Shown piece after piece: positions 1 to 5,124 of a DNA stretch of 5,530 nucleotides. The DNA lies in the NCBI GenBank assembly GCA_031423755.1, contig JANPGC010000238.1:1-5530 (forward strand), read 5' to 3'. Each line of letters starts with the position of its first letter. Within the stretch, counting starts at the first letter, position 1. A program made the translations under genes and the position numbers. This DNA is from JANMEX01 sp031423755. GTDB lineage: Bacteria; Pseudomonadota; Alphaproteobacteria; Rhizobiales; Rhizobiaceae. Below the pieces are notes generated by a model. It was given only the letters and a program-made list of their open reading frames with translations. It searched no databases and was not told the DNA's origin.

Positions 1-177
1 GACCTGATCCAGAAGACGGAAGCGGAAATGCTTCGCACGCCGAATTTCGGTCGCAAGTCGCTGAACGAAATCAAGGAAGTCCTTGCCTCCATGGGCCTGC
101 ATCTCGGCATGGAAGTTGCCGACTGGCCGCCGGAAAACATCGACGACCTCGCCAAACGCTACGAAGATCAATATTGA
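1..177 (+). CDS. rpoA: DNA-directed RNA polymerase subunit alpha, C-terminal end (partial)
   Basis: This is the 3' end of the RNA polymerase alpha subunit gene; the 5' part lies outside the window. The 58 visible codons, ending at TGA 175-177, form the second half of the alpha C-terminal domain, which binds UP-element DNA and activators. The helix-hairpin-helix stretch TPNFGRKSLNEIKEVLAS (visible residues 13-30) keeps the Gly, Lys, Ser and Glu that correspond to E. coli G296, K298, S299 and E302, which contact DNA. It is followed by the family's typical LGMEVADWPPENI tail. The gene is immediately followed by rplQ after 42 bases, the order usual at the end of the bacterial alpha operon. Nothing looks abnormal in the visible part. 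The identification is secure from motif and context. Confidence 0.97.
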   Translation, partial: DLIQKTEAEMLRTPNFGRKSLNEIKEVLASMGLHLGMEVADWPPENIDDLAKRYEDQY

Positions 178-219
178 GACGCGAAGCGTTTCTGAACAAA
201 GAGTTGAAGGAGAAGGCTC

Positions 220-648
220 ATGCGCCACGGTAATTCAGGCCGCAAGCTGAACCGCACAGCATCCCACCGCAAGGCCATGTTTGCCAACATGTCCGCCTCG
301 CTGATCGAGCACGAGCAGATCGTGACGACCTTGCAAAAGGCCAAGGAACTGCGCCCTATCGTTGAGAAGCTGATCACCCTCGGCAAGAAGGGCGATCTTC
401 ATGCCCGCCGCCAGGCGATCTCGCAGATCCGCGACGAGACGCAGGTCCGCAAGCTGTTTGCAACGCTCGCCCCGCGCTATGCCACCCGCAACGGCGGCTA
501 CATCCGCATCATGCGCGCCGGTTTCCGTCATGGCGACAATGCCGACATGGCCGTGATCGAGTTCGTCGAGCGCGACACATCCGCCAAGGGTGCCAACGAC
601 AAGGCCCGCGTGGAGGCTGAGCGCGCTGTGGAAGCTGAAGCGGCGTAA
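220..648 (+). CDS. rplQ: 50S ribosomal protein L17
   Basis: L17 is a protein of the large ribosomal subunit that sits near the exit side of the peptide tunnel. The 142-residue product begins MRHGNSGRKLNRTASHRKAM, the L17 signature (residues 1-20), and continues with the conserved segments QIVTTLQKAKELRP (33-46) and YIRIMRAGFRHGDNADMAVI (94-113). The core ends near residue 120. The last 20 residues form an Ala/Glu-rich charged tail, as in the longer L17 proteins of Rhizobiales. The start is supported by the strong ribosome binding site AAGGAG at 207-212, 7 bases before the ATG. It follows rpoA closely and is the last gene of the operon, since a strong terminator lies 26 bases past its stop. 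Base composition is that of a resident gene: 37 of 60 bases are G or C in 241-300. Confidence 0.98.
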   Translation: MRHGNSGRKLNRTASHRKAMFANMSASLIEHEQIVTTLQKAKELRPIVEKLITLGKKGDLHARRQAISQIRDETQVRKLFATLAPRYATRNGGYIRIMRAGFRHGDNADMAVIEFVERDTSAKGANDKARVEAERAVEAEAA

Positions 649-673
649 TCAGAGTATCTGACTGTTCAAATAT

Positions 674-704
674 GGCCACCCCGAGGAAATGGGGTGGCCT
701 TTTT
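674..704 (+). terminator. Rho-independent terminator of the rpoA-rplQ operon
   Basis: A perfect 9-bp stem, GGCCACCCC (674-682) with GGGGTGGCC (691-699), encloses an 8-base loop and is followed at once by five T residues (700-704). It lies 26 bases after the rplQ stop codon, so it should end the ribosomal-protein transcript. On the opposite strand the stem is not followed by a T run, so it is not an obvious terminator for the leftward genes of the neighbouring islet. Confidence 0.93.
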
Positions 705-828
705 GTTGATTATCGCCACGTATATTGCTTGAAAATGATGCGTACTGACCACAGTCGTCCAGTGGGATGTTTGCGCTTTTGATGCCGACCCTACGATCAA
801 TACCTGCGGCGATACTGCAAGGTCATCA

Positions 829-1326
829 TCAGTTTGCACCCTTTGACCGTATGCCAACTTTTGATCCGCTTGGGCTTTTGATGCTGTATCCTACGAAGGT
901 CGACGCAAGGCCTTTTGTGGCCCCATAGCTAAAGGTCTTGATATTGTTGACCTTTTTTTCGCCAATTGATCGCAATTCGATCTCAACGACCCTATTGAGG
1001 ATAATTTTCTCGTTGCGAAGTTTCTTGCCATTCTGATCAACTGAGACCGACAAGTTGCCATAGGCCGAGGGGCCCGCTGACAAGAGCGCGGCCGCTAGAT
1101 CCTTGTCTGACTGAATGTCTTCCGCAAGCATGTGCACAAATCTATCCTGTCGATGCGATGCGAACCTAATTATTTGGCCGTTTGAAGAGCCCTCGTGCCG
1201 AACTTCGATGTCAAAGAATTCGAACTCGCCGAGATCGTCTTCATCTGTTTCGACGGTGGCCCCCATTTTTTTCGCGAGGATGCTGATGGATGCCGGAAAC
1301 GCAATGTGTGAATGTCTCAAGGGCAT
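829..1326 (-). CDS. hypothetical protein, unrecognised (second gene of minus-strand islet)
   Basis: I do not recognise this protein. From ATG 1326-1324 it has 165 residues; a GTG at 1341-1339 would add five. I prefer the ATG because AGGA (1337-1334 on the minus strand) stands 7 bases before it, while the GTG has no such site. The product is soluble-looking, with no signal peptide or membrane segment. It begins MPLRHSHIAFPASISILAKK, followed by an acidic patch (ETDEDDLGEFEFF, about residues 26-38), a mixed central part with RFASHRQDRFVHMLAEDI, and a Lys/Gly/Ser-rich C-terminus. The amino-acid composition is protein-like throughout, which favours a real gene. It starts 28 bases after the stop of the upstream gene at 1355-1711, so the two are probably cotranscribed leftward, towards the rplQ terminator. 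GC content is lower than in its neighbours (28 of 60 bases in 841-900), suggesting acquisition by transfer. No function is proposed. Confidence 0.72.
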   Translation of the reverse strand: MPLRHSHIAFPASISILAKKMGATVETDEDDLGEFEFFDIEVRHEGSSNGQIIRFASHRQDRFVHMLAEDIQSDKDLAAALLSAGPSAYGNLSVSVDQNGKKLRNEKIILNRVVEIELRSIGEKKVNNIKTFSYGATKGLASTFVGYSIKSPSGSKVGIRSKGAN

Positions 1327-1354
1327 GGTCATATCCTGCACATGGTGAGGGCTG

Positions 1355-1711
1355 CTATGGTTTGCAACGATACCGATTTTTTATTGGCTCAATCTTAACG
1401 CTTGCATACGTGTGGGCGCCGACTTCCCTTTTATTGACGTCGGGATGGCCTCCATGTTCGGGAAGATACCATATAGCCCAAGCGGGGTCACCATTGCGGG
1501 CATAAGGAATGGCTGTGCTGAACTCAGTCCCCTCTCTGGTTTCGGCAAGCGGGCCCAGCCATGCGGCTACAGAGGGAAGCATGCTGCCAAAGTTCCCGCG
1601 GCCCCACATTTCTTTCGTGCGGTTTTGCATTTTGGCGTCTTTCTGTGTCTGCGTTCTCGGATTGGCCAGACGATGATATTGGGGGTTGCTGTTGGCAGGC
1701 ATGTGACTCAC
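1355..1711 (-). CDS. hypothetical protein, unrecognised (first gene of minus-strand islet)
   Basis: An unrecognised protein of 118 residues if read from GTG 1711-1709, or 115 from ATG 1702-1700. A later ATG at residue 28 (KDAKMQNRTKEMWGRG) is also possible, because the conserved-looking part seems to begin there. No start has a convincing ribosome binding site. The first 35 residues are polar and basic, probably disordered. From MWGRGNFGSMLPSVAAWLGP (about 35-54) onward it is Trp/Gly/Pro-rich and looks like a small folded domain, continuing with GTEFSTAIPYARNGDPAWAI (about 61-80) and ending KIEPIKNRYRCKP. There is no signal peptide, membrane helix or catalytic motif I can name. It stops 28 bases before the next minus-strand gene, consistent with a two-gene operon. 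A promoter-like sequence lies just upstream at 1765-1738. The overlapping plus-strand open frames look like shadows. Confidence 0.65.
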   Translation of the reverse strand: MSHMPANSNPQYHRLANPRTQTQKDAKMQNRTKEMWGRGNFGSMLPSVAAWLGPLAETREGTEFSTAIPYARNGDPAWAIWYLPEHGGHPDVNKREVGAHTYASVKIEPIKNRYRCKP

Positions 1712-2019
1712 AAACTATATTGAATGGTCCGATAGAATTTATACATTTCTGGTTGATCTATTCAAATCAGGATTGAATTTTGAGCCCCGGCATCAACAGA
1801 ATAGTGCCCCACTTTGCAGTCGGGCACACTCACGTGGTCGCCAATATTCGAAAGATGCTCTTCGGCATGTTCCGAACGCGTCAAAACTACGAGCTTTATA
1901 TGCGTTGATGCGGCACGGCAGTCCGCGACCTTTCTGATTGCAAATCGCAGATATGATGCTTCCTTTTTTCTTCACAGTCCGCAATGATCGCGGCCAGAGC
2001 GAAACGGCGGATCAACACC
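1712..2019. other. gene-free region between the islet and degP
   Basis: This 308-base stretch separates divergent genes and holds no open frame I can support. Its left part has the putative islet promoter and the ATTCAAATC/GATTGAAT dyad. At 1804-1827 a 6-bp stem (GTGCCC with GGGCAC) closes a 12-base loop, with no T run after it. No clear -35/-10 pair for degP is visible, although its promoter must lie here or just upstream. A pyrimidine tract at 1961-1974 precedes the gene. The frame upstream of degP stays open back to an ATG at 1984, which lacks a ribosome binding site. Confidence 0.6.
1738..1765 (-). promoter_or_regulatory. putative sigma70-type promoter of the minus-strand islet genes
   Basis: On the minus strand, TTGAAT (1765-1760) and TATAAA (1743-1738) are separated by 16 bases, close to the consensus -35 and -10 boxes. 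Transcription would begin near 1731, about 20-30 bases before the possible starts of the gene at 1355-1711. The -35 box is one arm of an imperfect dyad, ATTCAAATCAGGATTGAAT (1760-1778), which could be an operator. This is a sequence match only, in an AT-richer stretch where chance matches are more likely. Confidence 0.45.
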
Positions 2020-3525
2020 ATGACAATTCTCAAAAAAAAGACTGCCCTGACCGTTGTTGCCGCGTTGTTTGGCGTTGGCAGCCTGATGAGCCTCGCCGTC
2101 GCCGAGGACTTAAGCGGCGAGACCATCGGCAAGCTGTTTGACCAGTTGCTTGGCACGGTCGATGAAAATCCGCCCGCAGTACAGCGGAACCAGTCCAACA
2201 TCGAGCGCCGTGTCCCTTTTGGCCGTGAGCAGATCCAGCTTTCCTTCGCGCCGCTGGTCAAGGCGACATCGCCAGCCGTGGTCAATGTCTATGCCGCGCG
2301 GCAGGTGCGTGGCCGCTCTGCTTTTGGCGGCGATCCGTTTTTTGATCAGTTTTTCGGCGAAGACTTCAATGGCCCGCCGCGGATGCAGTCCTCGCTCGGG
2401 TCCGGCGTCATCGTTGACCCGTCCGGCATCATCGTCACCAACAATCACGTCATCGCTGATGCCGACGAGGTCAAGATCGCGTTCGCCGACGGGCGCGAGT
2501 TTGAGTGCAAGATACTGCTCAAGGATGACCGTCTTGATCTCGCAATCCTCAAGGTCAACACCCGGGAGCAGCTGCCAGTGCTGCAACTGGCCAATTCCGA
2601 TGATCTGGAAGTCGGCGATCTGGTCCTCGCCATGGGCAATCCGTTCGGCGTCGGGCAGACCACAACGTCAGGCATCATCTCGGCGCTTGCCCGCACGCAG
2701 ATCGGCGTGTCGGATTTTGGCTTCTTCATCCAGACCGACGCGGCGATCAATCCGGGCAATTCCGGCGGCGCGCTCATCAACATGTCCGGCGAGCTGATCG
2801 GCGTGAATACGGCGATCTTCTCCAAGTCCGGCGGCTCGGTCGGCATCGGCTTTGCCATTCCGTCCAACATCGTGCGCACGGTGGTAGACGCCGCGCGGGC
2901 CGGAGGGGATCATGTCGATCAGCCCTATCTCGGCGCAACGTTCGAGCCGGTCACATCCGATGTTGCCGACAGTCTCGGCATGGCTCGCCCCTTTGGCGCG
3001 CTGGTCAACGCCGTGGTGCGCGGCGGGCCGGCCGAGAAGGGTGGCCTGAAGGTCGGCGATGTGGTGTTGTCGATGGATGGTTTCCCGGTCGAGCATCCGG
3101 ATGCGCTCGGCTACCGGCTTTTGACCTCCGGCGTCGGCAAAACCGCCCGGTTTGAAGTCTTGAGCCGCGGCGCAAAGCGGCGGATTTCTGTCATGCTTGA
3201 AGCAATGCCAAAGGCCGAGCCGGAAGACGAGCAAACCATCGAGGGCCGCAGTCCGCTTTCGGGCACCATTCTTACCAACCTGACGCCGCGCCTTGCCGAG
3301 CAGCTGCGCATGCCCAGCGGCACGCCGGGCGTCCTGATCAAGGAAGTCTACCGCAACTCGCCTGCCGTGCGGTTTGGCATGCGTCCCGGCGATGTCATTC
3401 TCGAGATCAACGGTGTCGCCGCCGAGTCGGCTAAACAGGTTGCCGAGCTAGTGGACAAGCCCGCCGCGTTTTGGCGCTTCAAGATAAACCGCGGCGGACA
3501 GATCATCCGCCAGTTCTTCCGCTAG
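2020..3525 (+). CDS. degP: Do-family periplasmic serine endopeptidase DegP/HtrA
   Basis: A secreted HtrA protease/chaperone that degrades misfolded envelope proteins in the periplasm. From ATG 2020 the product has 501 residues, normal for the family. A signal peptide (MTILKKK basic start, hydrophobic core about 8-25, likely cleavage after AVA at 28) supports this start over the upstream in-frame ATG at 1984. The near-consensus GGCGGA (2006-2011), 8 bases upstream, supports it too. The trypsin-like domain (about 75-295) carries the full catalytic triad: His143 in TNNHVI, Asp173 in RLDLAIL, and Ser248 in NPGNSGGALIN. Two PDZ domains follow, about 300-395 (with YLGATF and GGLKVGDVVLSMDG) and about 412-498 (with RFGMRPGDVILEINGV). 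The Phe/Gly-rich loop at 102-120 matches the LA loop position of Do proteases. It is probably cotranscribed with rarA, 9 bases downstream. No stress-sigma promoter could be identified. Confidence 0.96.
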   Translation: MTILKKKTALTVVAALFGVGSLMSLAVAEDLSGETIGKLFDQLLGTVDENPPAVQRNQSNIERRVPFGREQIQLSFAPLVKATSPAVVNVYAARQVRGRSAFGGDPFFDQFFGEDFNGPPRMQSSLGSGVIVDPSGIIVTNNHVIADADEVKIAFADGREFECKILLKDDRLDLAILKVNTREQLPVLQLANSDDLEVGDLVLAMGNPFGVGQTTTSGIISALARTQIGVSDFGFFIQTDAAINPGNSGGALINMSGELIGVNTAIFSKSGGSVGIGFAIPSNIVRTVVDAARAGGDHVDQPYLGATFEPVTSDVADSLGMARPFGALVNAVVRGGPAEKGGLKVGDVVLSMDGFPVEHPDALGYRLLTSGVGKTARFEVLSRGAKRRISVMLEAMPKAEPEDEQTIEGRSPLSGTILTNLTPRLAEQLRMPSGTPGVLIKEVYRNSPAVRFGMRPGDVILEINGVAAESAKQVAELVDKPAAFWRFKINRGGQIIRQFFR

Positions 3526-3534
3526 GCGAGGGTC

Positions 3535-4848
3535 GTGGCTGATCTGTTTGCCGTGGATGCGCGCGATGTTGGCTACAGGCCCTTGGCAGACCGGCTGCGG
3601 CCAACGAGGCTCGGCGACGTTACCGGACAGGCGCATCTGACCGGCGAGGACGGCGTTCTCACCCGGATGATCGCGTCCGGCACCATGGGCTCGATGATCT
3701 TCTGGGGCCCGCCCGGCACCGGAAAAACCACAGTAGCGCGGCTTTTGGCAGGCGAAACCGATCTCGCATTCGAGCAGATATCAGCCATTTTCTTCGGCGT
3801 CGCAGACCTCAAGAAAGTCTTCGAGGCCGCCCGTGTGCGCCGCATGGGCGGGAGGCAGACCTTGCTGTTCGTCGATGAAATACACCGTTTCAACCGTGCT
3901 CAGCAGGACAGTTTTTTACCGGTGATGGAAGACGGCACCATCATCCTCGTCGGTGCGACGACGGAAAATCCGTCTTTTGAACTCAATGCCGCCTTGCTCT
4001 CCCGCGCGCGGGTGCTGACCTTCAAAACCCACGGTGAGCAAAGCCTTGCCGAGTTGCTCAATCGCGCCGAAGCGCTTGAGGGCAGGACGCTGCCGTTGGA
4101 CGAGGACGCCCGCCTGTCGCTGATCGGCATGGCTGATGGCGATGGACGCGCGGTGCTGACGCTCGCGGAGGAAGTCTGGCGCGCCGCCAAGGTTGGCGAG
4201 ACCTTTGACAGCGCTGCCTTGCAAGCCATCGTACAGCGCCGTGCGCCGATCTATGACAAGGGGCAGGACGGCCACTACAATCTCATTTCCGCCCTGCACA
4301 AGTCCGTGCGCGGCTCCGATCCGGACGCGGCGCTCTATTATCTCTGCCGCATGCTGGACGCTGGCGAAAACCCGCTGTTCATCGGGCGGCGTCTGGTGCG
4401 CATGGCGTCCGAAGACATCGGCCTTGCCGATCCGCAAGCGCTGGTCATCACGCTCGCCGCCAAAGAAGCCTATGACTTTCTCGGTTCTCCCGAAGGCGAG
4501 CTGGCGCTGGCGCAGGCCTGCGTCTACCTCGCCACTGCACCCAAATCCAACGCCGTCTACACCGCCTTCAAAGCCGCCATGAGCGCCGCCAAAACGCACG
4601 GCTCGCTCGTCCCGCCGCGCACCATCCTTAACGCACCGACCAAACTGATGCGCGAGGAGGGCTATGGCGACGGCTACATCTACGACCATGACACGCCAAA
4701 CGCCTTTTCGGGGCAAGATTATTTCCCCGAAAAGCTCGGCCGCCAGACCTTCTATGATCCGCCCGAGCGCGGGTTTGAGCGCGATATCCGGAAGCGGCTG
4801 GAGTATTGGGCGAAGCTGAGGGCGGAGGGGCGGGACGGGCGGGGGTAA
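3535..4848 (+). CDS. rarA: replication-associated recombination protein A (RarA/MgsA, AAA+ ATPase)
   Basis: RarA (MgsA; Mgs1/WRNIP1 in eukaryotes) is a tetrameric clamp-loader-like ATPase acting at stalled replication forks and single-strand gaps. The 437 residues match the family length. The order is: an N-terminal segment with PLADRLRPTRLGDVTGQ (16-32), Walker A GPPGTGKT (58-65), Walker B LLFVDEIH (110-117), sensor 1 region GATTENPSFE (140-149), and arginine-finger region LLSRARV (154-160). The helical C-terminal oligomerisation part includes HYNLISALHKSVRGSDPDAA and ends with the typical YFPEKLGRQTFYDPPERG. The GTG start at 3535 gives MADLF, the usual N-terminus. Its GAGGG (3528-3532) lies only 2 bases upstream, so the earlier GGCGAG or coupling to degP (stop 3525) may drive initiation. 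Residue 87 is Phe where Ser is, to my recollection, usual (SAxxSGV). Confidence 0.96.
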   Translation: MADLFAVDARDVGYRPLADRLRPTRLGDVTGQAHLTGEDGVLTRMIASGTMGSMIFWGPPGTGKTTVARLLAGETDLAFEQISAIFFGVADLKKVFEAARVRRMGGRQTLLFVDEIHRFNRAQQDSFLPVMEDGTIILVGATTENPSFELNAALLSRARVLTFKTHGEQSLAELLNRAEALEGRTLPLDEDARLSLIGMADGDGRAVLTLAEEVWRAAKVGETFDSAALQAIVQRRAPIYDKGQDGHYNLISALHKSVRGSDPDAALYYLCRMLDAGENPLFIGRRLVRMASEDIGLADPQALVITLAAKEAYDFLGSPEGELALAQACVYLATAPKSNAVYTAFKAAMSAAKTHGSLVPPRTILNAPTKLMREEGYGDGYIYDHDTPNAFSGQDYFPEKLGRQTFYDPPERGFERDIRKRLEYWAKLRAEGRDGRG

Positions 4849-4908
4849 GGCGCGCGTGCCTTTGCCAGAGTAAATTGTGACGGCCAATCACGAACCTATA
4901 CAGTTAGC

Positions 4909-4962
4909 CGTCTTCTCCCCGTTTCTTCGACGGGGAGAAGACGCCGACAGTCAGATGAGGGG
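4909..4962. repeat. rhizobial-type intergenic palindromic repeat with hairpin
   Basis: A perfect 14-bp inverted repeat, CGTCTTCTCCCCGT (4909-4922) with ACGGGGAGAAGACG (4930-4943), has a 7-base loop. It is followed by a tail ending GATGAGGGG (4954-4962). The combination of a CTTCTCCCCG/CGGGGAGAAG hairpin with a GATGAGGGG tail is, from memory, typical of the intergenic mosaic (RIME-like) repeats scattered through rhizobial genomes. It lies 60 bases after rarA. No T run follows on either strand, so it is not a standard terminator, though the transcript would fold strongly and could protect the 3' end of the mRNA. Confidence 0.7.
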
Positions 4963-4977
4963 TGCTCAGCAACGCAA

Positions 4978-5020
4978 GCCAACCCATTTATCCCGCTGCA
5001 TTGCGCCGCCAACCCATTGA
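4978..5020. repeat. short direct repeat, two copies 30 bases apart
   Basis: GCCAACCCATTTA (4978-4990) recurs as GCCAACCCATTGA (5008-5020), 12 of 13 bases identical. A second small pair lies just beyond: TTGATATC at 5017-5024 and again at 5040-5047. They sit upstream of the partial gene at 5125. They may be regulatory or the debris of a duplication; nothing in the sequence decides. Confidence 0.5.
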
Positions 5021-5025
5021 TATCA

Positions 5026-5058
5026 TTGACACGATGGCCTTGATATCGGCACTTTATC
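5026..5058 (+). promoter_or_regulatory. weak candidate promoter of the downstream partial gene
   Basis: A consensus -35 box TTGACA (5026-5031) is followed by TTTATC (5053-5058), but the spacer is 21 bases, well beyond the usual 16-18. At normal spacing no good -10 box exists. It lies about 70 bases before the TTG start at 5125. It is listed because the -35 match is exact; it may be chance. Confidence 0.22.
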
Positions 5059-5124
5059 CACCCGCTCTCAATCCCGCCCGATAATCCTGCGCATACTCAA
5101 CACGCCGCACGGGACACAAAAGCA

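Noticed and set aside
666..857. Minus-strand open frame of 63 codons at the end of the islet
   Set aside because: It runs through the rplQ terminator hairpin to its stop, overlaps the end of the 829-1326 gene in another frame, and has no ribosome binding site.
1115..1776. Several plus-strand open frames opposite the two islet genes
   Set aside because: They overlap each other in different frames, have Cys/Ser/Trp-rich shadow-like compositions and no ribosome sites; the minus-strand frames look more protein-like.
1804..1827. Hairpin GTGCCC/GGGCAC as a terminator or small RNA gene
   Set aside because: The stem is only 6 bp with a 12-base loop and no T run, so it falls short of a terminator, and no tRNA fold could be built around it.
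1873..1905. CGAAC ... CGTT as an extracytoplasmic-stress sigma promoter for degP
   Set aside because: The spacing of about 25 bases is far beyond the 16-17 expected and the -35 lacks the GGAAC consensus.
1793..1984. Minus-strand open frame of 63 codons upstream of degP
   Set aside because: It starts with TTG and no ribosome binding site, has an odd Cys/Arg-rich composition, and nothing supports it as coding.
2138..2797. Plus-strand open frame of 219 codons inside degP
   Set aside because: It is an out-of-frame shadow of degP, dominated by Ser/Arg/Pro, while the degP frame carries the full catalytic triad.
3916..4887. Minus-strand open frame of 323 codons opposite rarA
   Set aside because: It is antisense to conserved rarA coding sequence in a GC-rich genome, where long shadow frames are common, and its sequence is Arg/Gly/Val-rich without a recognisable domain.
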